Source: Oscillospiraceae bacterium (GTDB taxonomy: Bacteria > Bacillota > Clostridia > Oscillospirales > Ruminococcaceae). From it: a stretch of 64,000 bases of DNA. Location: NCBI GenBank assembly GCA_022766785.1, contig JALEOL010000031.1, positions 24,395 through 88,394 of the forward strand, read 5' to 3'. How positions within the stretch are numbered: the stretch's first letter is position 1; the number at the start of each line of letters is the position of its first letter. Below, piece after piece: positions 1 through 8,180 of this stretch. The notes beneath the pieces were generated by a model. That model saw only the letters and a program-made list of their open reading frames with translations. It did not search any database and was not told where the DNA came from. The position numbers and the translations under genes were made by a program.

Positions 1-1
1 A

Positions 2-118
2 ATCGTTGAGGACAAGACAAAGGGCTTCAGCTTCGAGGTGAAGTGCGAGCTGTCCGAGCGCGGCAAGGGCATGATGCTCGCCGGCGGTCTGCTGAACTTT
101 ACAAAGGCTAACGGCTGA
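2..118 (+). CDS. C-terminal fragment of an unidentified protein
   Basis: The window opens inside a reading frame whose last 38 codons end in TGA at 116-118. The visible tail ends in NFTKANG and carries Lys/Glu-rich and Gly-rich stretches. No family is recognisable from so short a tail. The codon use (GGC, AAG, CTG rich) matches the genes that follow, so it is probably the end of a real gene on the same strand. No terminator is seen before the next small gene, so read-through into it is possible. Confidence 0.6.
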   Translation: MVEDKTKGFSFEVKCELSERGKGMMLAGGLLNFTKANG

Positions 119-145
119 TATCCGAAAGGGAAAAGGGTGCGGAAT

Positions 146-322
146 ATGAGTAAGACTGCGGCATTTTTTATGGCGGTTTCTGCCTTCCTGCTGGGACTTG
201 TCGTCGGCAGCAGGCTGAAGGGCGGCGGCAGTCTGTTCTGCGGAAACACCGTTGACTGCTCCGTTAAGGTAAGGGGCGGAACTGCCCATAACACATATGA
301 AAGGAACAACGAAAATGGCTGA
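146..322 (+). CDS. small membrane-anchored protein, unknown function
   Basis: A 58-residue protein starting at ATG 146, preceded by the purine-rich AAAAGGG about 8 nt upstream; a GTG at 137 in the same frame is the alternative start. Residues about 4-24 form one hydrophobic segment ([15 protein letters not shown]), so it is probably a single-pass membrane or secreted peptide with a short tail holding two cysteines. Its 3' end overlaps the start of icd by 8 nt, which suggests co-transcription or coupling. No family is recognised. Overlap with a well-supported gene and small size keep the confidence modest. Confidence 0.5.
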   Translation: MSKTAAFFMAVSAFLLGLVVGSRLKGGGSLFCGNTVDCSVKVRGGTAHNTYERNNENG

Positions 323-1532
323 GAAAATACAGATGACCACCCCGCTTGTAGAAATGGACGGCGACGAGATGACCAGGATCATCTGGAAGATGATAAAGGA
401 CATTCTCATAAATCCGTATATCGATTTAAAGACAGATTACTACGATCTGGGTCTTGTTCACAGAAACGAGACTAACGATCAGGTAACTATCGACAGTGCG
501 AACGCCACCAAGAAGTACGGCGTTGCGGTAAAGTGCGCGACTATCACCCCGAACGCACAGCGCATGACTGAATATGACCTCAAGGAGATGTGGAAGTCCC
601 CGAACGGCACTATCCGTGCTATCCTTGACGGAACTGTGTTCAGAAAGCCCATTCTGGTAAAGGGGATAGTTCCCTATATCCCCACCTGGACAAAGCCGAT
701 AACTATCGCGCGTCACGCATACGGCGATATCTACAAGAACACCGAGCTGAAGGTAGCACAGGGCAGCAAGGCTGAGCTGGTAGTCACCGACAAGGACGGC
801 AAAGAGACCCGTGCGCTTATCCACGATTTCAAGAACAGCGACGGTATCATTCAGGGCGTTCACAATCTGGACAACTCCATTTCTTCTTTCGCAAGAGCCT
901 GCTTCAACTACGCGCTTGACGCAAAGGAAGACCTGTGGTTCGCGGCAAAGGACACGATCTCCAAGACCTACGACCACCGCTTCAAGGATATCTTTGCCGA
1001 GATATATGAGAATGAGTACAAGGAGAAGTTTGCGGCGGCAGGCATCGAGTACTTCTACACCCTCATCGACGACGTTATCGCGAGAGTTGTGCGCTCCGAG
1101 GGCGGCTTCATCTGGGCTTGCAAGAACTATGACGGCGATGTGATGTCCGATATGCTGGCGACTGCGTTCGGTTCTCTGGGACTTATGACCAGCGTTCTGG
1201 TTTCTCCGGACGGCGTTTACGAGTACGAGGCGGCTCACGGCACTGTTACACGTCACTATTACAACTACTTAAAGGGCGAAAAGACTTCCACCAACCCGAT
1301 AGCTACTATCTTCGCGTGGAGCGGCGCACTGCGTAAGCGCGGCGAGCTGGACAATATCCCGGCGCTCTGCGACTACGCCGACAAGCTGGAAAAGGCGTCT
1401 ATCCAGACAATGGAGGAGGGCGTTATGGACAAGAACCTTGCTGCTATGTCAAAGCTTCCGAACAAGCGCCCTGTCGATACAGAGACCTTCCTTACAGAGA
1501 TAAACGACCGCCTTGCCGTTCTTATGGGCTGA
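315..1532 (+). CDS. icd: NADP-dependent isocitrate dehydrogenase (eukaryotic-type dimer)
   Basis: A 405-residue protein that oxidatively decarboxylates isocitrate to 2-oxoglutarate, giving NADPH, in the cytosol. It begins [19 protein letters not shown] and contains the N-terminal substrate loop typical of the eukaryotic-type IDH subfamily, the [11 protein letters not shown] nucleotide-site segment and the [15 protein letters not shown] segment. Length and motif order fit the roughly 400-residue cytosolic/mitochondrial-type NADP-IDH rather than the E. coli type. The ATG at 315 is chosen because AAAGGA lies about 10 nt upstream and the homologous N-terminus starts there; an in-frame ATG at 297 would add six residues. 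The redox regulator rex follows 50 nt downstream on the same strand, consistent with an NAD(P)H-balance theme. Confidence 0.95.
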   Translation: MAEKIQMTTPLVEMDGDEMTRIIWKMIKDILINPYIDLKTDYYDLGLVHRNETNDQVTIDSANATKKYGVAVKCATITPNAQRMTEYDLKEMWKSPNGTIRAILDGTVFRKPILVKGIVPYIPTWTKPITIARHAYGDIYKNTELKVAQGSKAELVVTDKDGKETRALIHDFKNSDGIIQGVHNLDNSISSFARACFNYALDAKEDLWFAAKDTISKTYDHRFKDIFAEIYENEYKEKFAAAGIEYFYTLIDDVIARVVRSEGGFIWACKNYDGDVMSDMLATAFGSLGLMTSVLVSPDGVYEYEAAHGTVTRHYYNYLKGEKTSTNPIATIFAWSGALRKRGELDNIPALCDYADKLEKASIQTMEEGVMDKNLAAMSKLPNKRPVDTETFLTEINDRLAVLMG

Positions 1533-1583
1533 TTTGAGCGGAAAGACGGGCATTACAGGGGAGTGGGAGAGGATAATTTCACA

Positions 1584-2264
1584 ATGCAGAAGAACAATAT
1601 TTCCAACTCAGTAATACGCAGACTTCCCAGATATTACCGCTTTCTCGGTGAGCTTCTGAATCAGGATATCCAGAAGATATCGTCAAGGGAGCTTTCCGAG
1701 AAGATGCGGCTTACCGCTTCGCAGATACGGCAGGATCTTAACTGCTTCGGCGGCTTCGGACAGCAGGGCTACGGCTACAATGTGGCGGAGCTTCGCCGGG
1801 AGATAGGGCATATCCTGGGGCTTGACAAGCAGGACAAGATGATACTTATCGGCGCAGGAAATCTCGGGCGTGCGATAACAGTTCACATCGATTTCGCAAA
1901 GTACGGCTATGAGCTTTCAGGGATATTCGACAGCAATATATCCCTGGAGGGCATCGAGATATCCGGCATAAAGATCATGCATACCAACCGCCTGGCAGAG
2001 TTCTGCGCGGAAAACACCCCGACTATGGCGGTGCTGTGCATTCCCAAAAGCGGAGCGAAGGAAATGGTGGAAACGCTTATCGGGCTTGGGATCAAGGCAT
2101 TCTGGAACTTCTCGCATTATGATATCCATTACGATCACCCCGAGGTCGCGGTGGAGAACGTCCACCTGACCGACAGCCTGATGACGCTTTCCTATGCGGC
2201 AAGAAATCAGCATGAGCATTCTGCTGAGGACGCTGCGGCAGAGCCGGAAATCGCCGGGGAATAA
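1584..2264 (+). CDS. rex: redox-sensing transcriptional repressor Rex
   Basis: A 226-residue Rex protein. Residues 1-80 form the winged helix with the family signatures RLPRYYRFL and SASQIRQDLN-like TASQIRQDLNCFGGFGQQGYGY; residues 80-215 form the Rossmann domain with the dinucleotide-binding LIGAGNLGRA and the C-terminal helix used for domain swapping. Rex senses the NADH/NAD+ ratio and represses fermentation and respiration genes at high NAD+. ATG 1584 is preferred over GTG 1563 because GGAGAGG lies about 11 nt before it. The last 15 residues are acidic and Ala-rich, as is common outside the core. It ends just before a clear hairpin terminator. Confidence 0.96.
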   Translation: MQKNNISNSVIRRLPRYYRFLGELLNQDIQKISSRELSEKMRLTASQIRQDLNCFGGFGQQGYGYNVAELRREIGHILGLDKQDKMILIGAGNLGRAITVHIDFAKYGYELSGIFDSNISLEGIEISGIKIMHTNRLAEFCAENTPTMAVLCIPKSGAKEMVETLIGLGIKAFWNFSHYDIHYDHPEVAVENVHLTDSLMTLSYAARNQHEHSAEDAAAEPEIAGE

Positions 2265-2274
2265 TAAAAACTGA

Positions 2275-2306
2275 AAAGGCACTGTATCCATTGCAGTGCC
2301 TTTATA
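2275..2306 (+). terminator. rho-independent terminator after rex
   Basis: Stem AAAGGCACTG (2275-2284) pairs with CAGTGCCTTT (2294-2303), with a 9-nt loop; the T residues at the end are only a short run. It lies 10 nt after the rex stop and 17 nt before the next start codon, so it separates icd-rex from merR. Confidence 0.75.
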
Positions 2307-2322
2307 TCTATCGGAGGACGTA

Positions 2323-2730
2323 ATGACGATAAAGGAAGTAAGCGAGCGTTACGGGATATCCCAGGATACGCTGCGGTATTACGAGAAAGCAGGGATGATA
2401 CCCGAGGTGAACCGCACCGCCGGTGGTATCCGGGACTACAGCGAGAACGACCTTGGCTGGGTGGAGCTTGTGCTCTGCATGAGAAACGCAGGGCTGTCTA
2501 CCGGCAGCATTGCGGAATACCGCAGGCTTTATCAGCAGGGGGACTGCACTATCCCAGACAGGCTGAAACTGCTGACCGACCAGCGCGAGGAGCTTCTTTG
2601 CGCTCAGGCGAGGATCGCTGAAACGCTGGAGCGGCTCAACTATAAGATAAGCGTGTATGAACGCGCGGTAAAGACCGGGATCCTTTCCTGGGACGAGCAG
2701 GGAAAATGCAGTGGCGATGATGACAGATAA
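2323..2730 (+). CDS. MerR family transcriptional regulator
   Basis: A 135-residue regulator. The first 70 residues are a MerR winged helix (MTIKEVSERYGISQDTLRYYEKAGMI, read as helix-turn-helix plus wing with the typical RYYE and IRDY motifs). Residues about 80-125 form the dimerisation coiled coil. No cysteine cluster suggests metal sensing, so the ligand is unknown. The start at 2323 follows CGGAGGA at a normal distance; an upstream in-frame ATG at 2296 lies inside the rex terminator and is unlikely. The 3' end overlaps the PP2C gene by about 14 nt, so the two are translationally coupled, which hints that the regulator and the phosphatase belong to one response. Confidence 0.9.
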   Translation: MTIKEVSERYGISQDTLRYYEKAGMIPEVNRTAGGIRDYSENDLGWVELVLCMRNAGLSTGSIAEYRRLYQQGDCTIPDRLKLLTDQREELLCAQARIAETLERLNYKISVYERAVKTGILSWDEQGKCSGDDDR

Positions 2731-4327
2731 ATTCACGGCACGGCTGCGGCAGGGCAGCATTGACATCGGGTGTATACAGGATCAGGGCGCCCGGGAATAT
2801 CAGGAGGACTCGGTGGGCTTCTCTACGCTTCCCGGTGAGGGAACGGCGGAGCGCTTCCTGGCGGTGGTCGCGGACGGAATGGGCGGAATGGCGTCCGGCG
2901 CGTTCGTGAGCGGCTATACCGTCAAAAACCTGCTGGCGGCGGACATCGGCTCTCCGGAGGAGCTAAAAGCTGCGGCGTGCAGGATAAGCGGCGAGATCGC
3001 AGCGGGAGGAAGCCGCGGAGGGACTACGCTTGCGGCGGTTTGCGTGCTCCCCGGAGGAGTGTATTTCTGCTCCGTGGGGGACAGCCGGATTTATCTTTTC
3101 CGGGACGGCGTTCTCGCCCGGCTGACGGCGGATCAGGACTACATGTCGGTTCTGCTGGACAGGGTGATAGACGGAAAGATAAGCTGGCTCCAGGCGCAGG
3201 AGGATCCGGAGCGAAATGCGCTGGCGCAGTTCGTGGGGAGCGGCATGCTGCTTAGCCCCGATATGAACTGTGTTCCGCTGGCAGTACAGCCCGGGGACAG
3301 GCTGCTGATATGCAGCGACGGGGTGTATAACGCGCTTTCGGAAGCGGAGCTGAGCCAGTCGCTTACCCTTACGGCAGGTGGAGCGTCGGAGGATATCCTG
3401 GGGCGGATACTGGCGCACGGCTATACCAATCAGGACAATTTCACCGCGGTGGTGATGCATTTCCTGCCGGGGTGGAATTCTGATGATCGTTCAGACGATG
3501 TCCCGGCGGAAAAAACCACGTTGCATATCGACAGCGCATTCCACACCGGTGCCGGAGGACGGGACGAGAACCAGGACGCGCTGTTCTGCGGCGGCGGAGT
3601 TTACGCGGTTGCAGACGGACTTGGCGGACACAAAAACGGCGGAAAGGCTGCCCGGGCGGCGGTGGATCATATTTCGGCGAGATCCTCCGGCGATCTCTCC
3701 CCGGAGGGGGTAAACGCTCTTTTTGAGGGCGCGAATACTGCGGTGGGACGCACCGGGGGGAAAGCTGCTGCCGCGGCGGCGTTCGCAAGGGACGGTGTGT
3801 TCACCTGGGGACATGTAGGAGACTGCCGGGTGTATTACTTCCGCGGCGGCAGGATCACATTCCAAACCCGGGATCATTCGGTGTGCCAGGCGGCGGTGGA
3901 GCTGGGGCAGATCACCCCGGAGGATATCCGGGGCAATGAGGATCGCTCGGGGCTTATGAAAGCGCTTGGCAGCGAGCCGGAGCTTGATATTCGGGAGCAC
4001 TGCGAGCCGCTGGGAATGCTCCCGGGGGACGCGTTCCTGGTGTGCACGGACGGGTTCTGGGAGCATGTCCACGAGCGTGAAATGGAGACGGATCTGATAA
4101 AATCCCGGAGCGCTGCGGAGTGGCTCAATTCCATGCTGAAGCGGCACATGCTGAGCGCCCATGACAGCGGCGACAATTACACCGCGGTGTGCGGAATAGT
4201 CACCAACACCCCGGAGCCGCAGGAGACCTCCCCGGTCAGGCAAAAGCGCAGATTTCCTGTGTTGATCCCGTTGGGGATAGCGGCTTTGGCGGCGGTAGTT
4301 ATCGTGATATTGCTTTTCTTTCGGTGA
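2717..4327 (+). CDS. tandem PP2C-family Ser/Thr phosphatase with C-terminal membrane anchor
   Basis: A protein of about 536 residues with two complete PP2C (PPM) domains. Domain 1 (about 5-250) has QDQGAREYQEDS, ADGMGG, GGTTLAAV, SVGDSRIY, CSDGVYNAL and the metal-binding DNFT. Domain 2 (about 265-490) repeats the order with RDENQDA, ADGLGG, HVGDCRVYYF, CTDGFW and DNYT, so the acidic metal ligands appear present in both. A Lys/Arg-rich linker leads to one transmembrane helix at the extreme C-terminus (about 512-535), so both catalytic domains face the cytosol. Bacterial single PP2C proteins usually pair with a PASTA kinase; here the only kinase-like gene in the window (20432-22189) is catalytically dead. 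Starts at GTG 2711, ATG 2717 and ATG 2720 are all possible. Confidence 0.93.
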   Translation: MMTDKFTARLRQGSIDIGCIQDQGAREYQEDSVGFSTLPGEGTAERFLAVVADGMGGMASGAFVSGYTVKNLLAADIGSPEELKAAACRISGEIAAGGSRGGTTLAAVCVLPGGVYFCSVGDSRIYLFRDGVLARLTADQDYMSVLLDRVIDGKISWLQAQEDPERNALAQFVGSGMLLSPDMNCVPLAVQPGDRLLICSDGVYNALSEAELSQSLTLTAGGASEDILGRILAHGYTNQDNFTAVVMHFLPGWNSDDRSDDVPAEKTTLHIDSAFHTGAGGRDENQDALFCGGGVYAVADGLGGHKNGGKAARAAVDHISARSSGDLSPEGVNALFEGANTAVGRTGGKAAAAAAFARDGVFTWGHVGDCRVYYFRGGRITFQTRDHSVCQAAVELGQITPEDIRGNEDRSGLMKALGSEPELDIREHCEPLGMLPGDAFLVCTDGFWEHVHEREMETDLIKSRSAAEWLNSMLKRHMLSAHDSGDNYTAVCGIVTNTPEPQETSPVRQKRRFPVLIPLGIAALAAVVIVILLFFR

Positions 4328-4335
4328 TATGAAAT

Positions 4336-4573
4336 AAGGGGCTGCATTGTTGCAGTCCCTCAGTTTGTCGAAAAAGTTCATTTTGCCTGCGAAGCAGGCT
4401 TTTGAAATTTGTTTTTTGCCACGGGTCTCCCGGGGCAAAAAACACTGCTATCCGCACAAGTGTGCGAATTGTCGGCATCGCCGACAATGAGCGCGCGTAG
4501 TGCGGATGTTCGGCGGAAAAGTCCCAACGGGACTTTTTCGACGGTCTGTAAGGGGCTGCTTTTTGCAGTCCCT
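4336..4573 (+). repeat. terminator-nested palindromic element, copy 1 (with duplicated hairpin)
   Basis: Left hairpin copy at 4336-4360 (AAGGGGCTGC...GCAGTCCCT) and right hairpin copy at 4550-4573 have the same stem with a slightly different loop. Between them is a 189-bp core (4361-4549) with imperfect terminal inverted repeats: it opens with CAGTTTGTCGAAAAAGT and closes with the near reverse complement ACTTTTTCGACGGTCTG. Inside are at least four hairpins: GCCTGC/GCAGGC, TTTTTTGCC/GGCAAAAAA, a nested TCCGCAC/GTGCGGA stem holding ATTGTCGGC/GCCGACAAT, and AAAGTCCC/GGGACTTT. The whole fills the gap between the convergent PP2C and MATE genes. See copies at 34783-35020 and 39231-39441. Confidence 0.9.
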
Positions 4574-4578
4574 TTGTA

Positions 4579-5970
4579 TTATTGCTGACCCCGTGATAGC
4601 TCCGCCTTTTTCATCAGACGCAGTTCCACGATGATGAGAATTATCGCCGCCGCCGCAGAAAGCAGGTCTGCGAACGGGCCTGCCCACAATATCCCGTCTA
4701 TGCCGAAGAATATCGGCAGCACTATCATCGGCGGAAGCAGGAAGATTATCTGCCGGGTGAGCGACAGGAACACGCCCTTGACCGACTTTCCTATTGAGGT
4801 GAAGAACATCGAAGCGATCGGCTGAAGGCAGTTTAGCCAGGTGAAGAACAGGAACACCCGGAAAAACTTCACGCCGAACTCGAAGTATTCCTCCGAGCCG
4901 TCCCCGAACATCGCGATGATCTCCCGCGGAAACAGCTGGAACATCACGAACGCCGCTATCGCAACTCCTGCGCCGATAGTCACCGCCATTCGCAGCGCTT
5001 TGCGCACCCGGGGGTATTTCTCTGCGCCGTAGTTGAAGCTGATTATCGGCTGAGCGCCCTGACCCATTCCGATAACTATCGAAAAGGTGATCTGGTTCAC
5101 TTTCATGACTATCCCGGAGACCGCGATAGGTATCGACTCGCCGAAAGCGGACAGCGCGCCGTAGTGCCGCAGCAGGTTGTTCATCGCGATCTGGACGATC
5201 ATCATCGCTATCTGGTTGAAGAACGAAGCCATACCCACAGAGATTATCCGGGAGGTGTACCCCCACCGGACGCGCAGGTGCTTCAGGCGGAGACGGACTG
5301 TTTTGTAGCGCGCAATGCAGACTATCGCCACGATCCCGGAAATGACCTGCCCGATAACTGTCGCCCATGCCGCGCCGCTCATTTTCCAGTCGAAAACCAA
5401 TACGAACAGCGCGTCCAGAGCGGTGTTGATGCCTGCGCCCAGCAGATTGCACACCATGGTCATTCTGGGGTTGCCGTCCGCGCGGATAAGATGACCGCCG
5501 CCGGTGGTAATTATCATGAAAGGAAATCCCAGCGAGGTGATCCTGACATATTCCTCCGCCAGCGGAAGCACGTCCGCCGGCGAGCCGAACAGCTTCAGCA
5601 GCGGCGTAAGAAAAAGCTGAGTGATTGTGAGCAGCACCACGCCGCATATCATCATCATTACCGCGGCGTTGCCGACGAAATAGGGGGCTTTTTCACGCTC
5701 CCCCCTGCCCATGTTCAGGTTGAAGCAGCTTGCGCCGCCGATACCGAACAGCAGCGCCAGTGACAGGCAGGAGGTGGAGAACGGGAACGCGATATTTGTC
5801 GCGGCGTTTCCCAGCTGACCCACGGCGTGTCCTATGAAAAGCTGGTCAACGATATTGTACAAAGCACCAACCAGCATTGCGATAATGCTGGGCACGGCGA
5901 ATTTTATCATCAGAGAGGCTATCGGGGCGTTGCCCAGAAGCTCTGAACGGTCTGTTTTTTCTGTTTCCAT
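4579..5970 (-). CDS. MATE family multidrug/cation antiporter
   Basis: A protein of about 463 residues with twelve predicted membrane helices in two homologous halves, typical of MATE exporters that use Na+ or H+ gradients to expel cationic compounds. The N-terminal half carries MIKFAVPSIIAMLVGALYN and the following IVDQLFIGHAVGQLG, which are characteristic of the DinF/NorM-like group common in Clostridia. The start METEKTDRS at 5970 is chosen because AAAGAAAGAG precedes it; an ATG nine codons upstream is less well placed. A promoter lies at 6004-6032. It is convergent with the PP2C gene. The substrate cannot be told from the sequence. Confidence 0.93.
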   Translation of the reverse strand: METEKTDRSELLGNAPIASLMIKFAVPSIIAMLVGALYNIVDQLFIGHAVGQLGNAATNIAFPFSTSCLSLALLFGIGGASCFNLNMGRGEREKAPYFVGNAAVMMMICGVVLLTITQLFLTPLLKLFGSPADVLPLAEEYVRITSLGFPFMIITTGGGHLIRADGNPRMTMVCNLLGAGINTALDALFVLVFDWKMSGAAWATVIGQVISGIVAIVCIARYKTVRLRLKHLRVRWGYTSRIISVGMASFFNQIAMMIVQIAMNNLLRHYGALSAFGESIPIAVSGIVMKVNQITFSIVIGMGQGAQPIISFNYGAEKYPRVRKALRMAVTIGAGVAIAAFVMFQLFPREIIAMFGDGSEEYFEFGVKFFRVFLFFTWLNCLQPIASMFFTSIGKSVKGVFLSLTRQIIFLLPPMIVLPIFFGIDGILWAGPFADLLSAAAAIILIIVELRLMKKAELSRGQQ

Positions 5971-6003
5971 TTTATCACTCTTTCTTTTGAACTCCACGGT
6001 ATT

Positions 6004-6032
6004 ATTTTACCACACCGCCGGGAAAATGTCAA
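6004..6032 (-). promoter_or_regulatory. promoter for the MATE gene
   Basis: Read on the minus strand: TTGACA (6032-6027), a 17-bp spacer and TAAAAT (6009-6004), about 34 bp before the chosen start codon. Near-consensus sigma-A spacing. Confidence 0.75.
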
Positions 6033-6038
6033 TTGTGC

Positions 6039-6067
6039 TTGAAAAATCAGCCATAATAGTATATAAT
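6039..6067 (+). promoter_or_regulatory. promoter for birA
   Basis: TTGAAA (6039-6044), 17-bp spacer, TATAAT (6062-6067), 36 bp before the birA start. It is divergent from, and almost back-to-back with, the MATE promoter. A full BirA repressor could bind nearby, but no clear biotin operator palindrome was identified. Confidence 0.75.
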
Positions 6068-6103
6068 ATATAATGAACGTAATTCAGGGAATGGGGTGAG
6101 CCT

Positions 6104-7063
6104 GTGGCTACCAAAAACGAGATAGCCGCCATGCTGGAAAAGAACCGCGGCAGAGCGGTCTCCGGGCAGGAGCTGGCGGATAAGCTGGGAGTTTCCCGGG
6201 CGGCGGTATGGAAAGCGGTAAAGCAGCTCCAGGACGAGGGCTACTGCATAAGCGCCGTCCGCAACCGGGGTTATATGCTGGAAAACGAGACAGATGTGCT
6301 CACTGCAGAGGGTATACGCCTTAATCTGCCGGAGAAGTACCGTGGTGTGCAGGTGGAGGTATTCCGCACTGTGGACTCCACAAACACCGCTGCAAAGGCG
6401 GCTGCGCTGCGCGGCTGTGCGCACGGAACGATAATCGCCGCCGACGGGCAGACCGCAGGCAGGGGGCGTTTCGGCAAGCAGTTCTATTCCCCGGCGGACA
6501 CCGGATTGTACATGAGCGTGGTGCTGAAACCCCACAAGCCGCTCTCCGACTGCTTTCCCATAACCGCAGCCGCCGCCTGCGCTATCACCGGGAGCATTGA
6601 GGAGCTGTGCGGAATTTCCGCCGGGATAAAGTGGGTCAACGATATTTTTTACGGCGGCAGGAAGATATGCGGTATCCTCACCGAGGCGATGAGCGATTTC
6701 GAGAGCGGCATGGCGGAGGTGGTGATAGTCGGTATCGGGGTGAATATCAGCACCGAGGATTTCCCCGGGGAGCTTAGCCGGGTGGCAGGCTCGCTGGGTG
6801 TATTCACCGAGAGGAACAGACTGTGCGCGGACATCGCCGGACGTCTGCTGGAGCTTACCGCAAAACAGGATAATTCCGCGTTCATGGAGGAATACCGCCG
6901 GCGCTCGCTGGTGCTGGGGCGGGAGATAGAATATCAGCAGGACGGCAGGACGCTCACCGGAAAGGCTATTGAAATAGACGACAGCGGCAGGCTTATCATC
7001 GAGAACGGTTCCGGGAGGACTGCGCTGCGCTCCGGGGAGATATCCATTACCGGAGGATTTTGA
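6104..7063 (+). CDS. birA: bifunctional biotin-protein ligase / biotin operon repressor
   Basis: A 319-residue class II BirA. Residues 1-62 are a winged helix (KLGVSRAAVWKAVKQLQ); residues about 78-250 are the catalytic domain with the biotinyl-AMP loop GRGRFGKQF, KWVNDIF and VVIVGIGVNI; residues about 265-319 are the SH3-like C-terminal domain. It activates biotin with ATP, transfers it to a lysine of biotin-dependent carboxylase or decarboxylase subunits, and may repress biotin uptake genes. The GTG start at 6104 follows GGGGTGAG at a suitable distance. The gene stands alone between divergent MATE and convergent GtrA genes; no biotin genes are in the window. Confidence 0.95.
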   Translation: MATKNEIAAMLEKNRGRAVSGQELADKLGVSRAAVWKAVKQLQDEGYCISAVRNRGYMLENETDVLTAEGIRLNLPEKYRGVQVEVFRTVDSTNTAAKAAALRGCAHGTIIAADGQTAGRGRFGKQFYSPADTGLYMSVVLKPHKPLSDCFPITAAAACAITGSIEELCGISAGIKWVNDIFYGGRKICGILTEAMSDFESGMAEVVIVGIGVNISTEDFPGELSRVAGSLGVFTERNRLCADIAGRLLELTAKQDNSAFMEEYRRRSLVLGREIEYQQDGRTLTGKAIEIDDSGRLIIENGSGRTALRSGEISITGGF

Positions 7064-7069
7064 ATAAGT

Positions 7070-7096
7070 ATATCCCCTTAGAATACTGGGGGGATA
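7070..7096. terminator. weak bidirectional hairpin between birA and gtrA
   Basis: TATCCCC pairs with GGGGATA around an AT-rich loop in the short convergent gap. There is no long T-run on either side, so termination strength is uncertain. Confidence 0.4.
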
Positions 7097-7101
7097 ATCG
7101 T

Positions 7102-7626
7102 TTATGTGGGGTCGTCTTCGTCGTTTTCGTTGGCAGGCTTTTTCTGGCGGTAAGCCCAGAACTTGTTTATCACGAAGTTCAGCGGAATGGTTATCACCAT
7201 ATTGAGCAGCGGCGCAAGGGACGCTGCAAGGTCTTCTGGCTGAAACTCTATCCCGTACCCGGAAAGCCAGCCGCACAGTCCGCCGAGGTGGTCGCCCAGC
7301 CTTATCACGTCCAGCCACAGCCACAGCAGCAGCGCCGTCAGGAACAATCCCGTTACCGAGTAGGAGATGTAGGTCTTTATCAGGACTTTCCACCACACGC
7401 GCTTTTCGGCGTTCTCGTCCTGCCGGAACACGAATTTGCTTTGCAGCAGGAACGCGCTCAGCACGCTTATCGCAAATCCCACAAGGTTAGCTATCTGGGC
7501 GCCGGAATTGAACACATAGTAGCAGAAATTATATATGATATAGTTCAGTATGGTGTTGAATGCGCCCACCATGCCGAATTTCACGAACTGCCACAGCGCG
7601 GCGAGCTTTTTGTTTTTTATCTCCAT
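7102..7626 (-). CDS. GtrA-family membrane protein
   Basis: A protein of about 174 residues with four membrane helices matching the GtrA/DPMS-like family: QFVKFGMVGAFNT at the N-terminus and the late LNFVINKFWAYRQ segment are the usual signatures. GtrA proteins are thought to flip or assist transfer of undecaprenyl-linked sugars for cell-envelope glycosylation. The start MEIKNKK at 7626 is favoured by GAAAGGA about 7 nt upstream; the ATG five codons earlier lacks a site. The tail after residue 165 is acidic (NENDEDD) and cytosolic. No glycosyltransferase partner is adjacent, so the substrate is unknown. Confidence 0.88.
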   Translation of the reverse strand: MEIKNKKLAALWQFVKFGMVGAFNTILNYIIYNFCYYVFNSGAQIANLVGFAISVLSAFLLQSKFVFRQDENAEKRVWWKVLIKTYISYSVTGLFLTALLLWLWLDVIRLGDHLGGLCGWLSGYGIEFQPEDLAASLAPLLNMVITIPLNFVINKFWAYRQKKPANENDEDDPT

Positions 7627-7703
7627 GTTGTTTCCTTTCATCTGTCATCACAGTACATTCTACATCATTTTTCGGTTTTTGTCAAATATTTTTGAAAATG
7701 CTC

Positions 7704-7732
7704 TTGACAATTGTGTTATTACCGTGTATACT
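7704..7732 (+). promoter_or_regulatory. promoter of the GntR-ABC operon
   Basis: TTGACA (7704-7709), 17-bp spacer, TATACT (7727-7732). Consensus-like, 38 bp before the regulator start codon, immediately followed by a perfect palindrome. Confidence 0.88.
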
Positions 7733-7751
7733 GTTTATATCAGATATAAAC
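7733..7751 (+). promoter_or_regulatory. probable GntR (YtrA-type) operator
   Basis: A perfect 19-bp palindrome, GTTTATAT-CAG-ATATAAAC, directly downstream of the -10 box and overlapping the expected transcription start. Its position suits autorepression by the GntR protein encoded 20 bp further on. Confidence 0.72.
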
Positions 7752-7770
7752 ACGCAGAAAGGAGAGTTGC

Positions 7771-8139
7771 ATGAAGATATTGCAGAACTCCGACGTCCCC
7801 ATTTACCGGCAGATAGCGTCCCAGTTCAAGGACGACATCATGAACGGCAGGATAGCCGAGGGCGATTATCTCCCCTCGATAAGGGGACTGGCTAAAGACC
7901 TGAAGATCAGCGTTATCACCACCATGAAGGCGTATGAGCTGCTCACCGAGGAGGGCATGATATCGCCGGTTCAGGGGAAGGGCTACATCGTCAATCCCCA
8001 GGACAGGGAAATGGTAAAGGAGCAGCAGCTGAGACTTCTGGAGCAGCACCTCCAGAACGCCATGGAAGCGGCGAAGCTCGCCGGGGTCTCCCGGGAGGAG
8101 CTGGTGAAAATGCTCACGGTCTTATACGACACCGACTGA
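7771..8139 (+). CDS. GntR-family (YtrA subfamily) transcriptional repressor
   Basis: A 122-residue regulator with the GntR winged helix at residues about 8-75 (PIYRQIASQFKDDIMNGRI, then LPSIRGLAKDLKIS) and only a short C-terminal helical tail, the size of the YtrA subfamily. YtrA-type repressors normally sit first in an operon with an ABC exporter that responds to cell-wall-active compounds; the same order is seen here. ATG 7771 follows GAAAGGAGAG. It probably binds the palindrome at 7733-7751. The ligand or signal is unknown. Confidence 0.93.
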   Translation: MKILQNSDVPIYRQIASQFKDDIMNGRIAEGDYLPSIRGLAKDLKISVITTMKAYELLTEEGMISPVQGKGYIVNPQDREMVKEQQLRLLEQHLQNAMEAAKLAGVSREELVKMLTVLYDTD

Positions 8140-8180
8140 TACGCGGCGCTCCGGGCGCAGAATGGAAAGGACAGAAAGAT

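Noticed and set aside
426..1256. Long antisense open frame inside icd
   Set aside because: It is the shadow of a strongly conserved gene and has no ribosome binding site or recognisable product.
4299..4487. Short frames inside the terminator-nested elements (also 34676-34885, 34761-35204 and 39232-39456)
   Set aside because: The similar peptides arise from translating the same hairpin DNA; the frames differ between copies and have no start signals.
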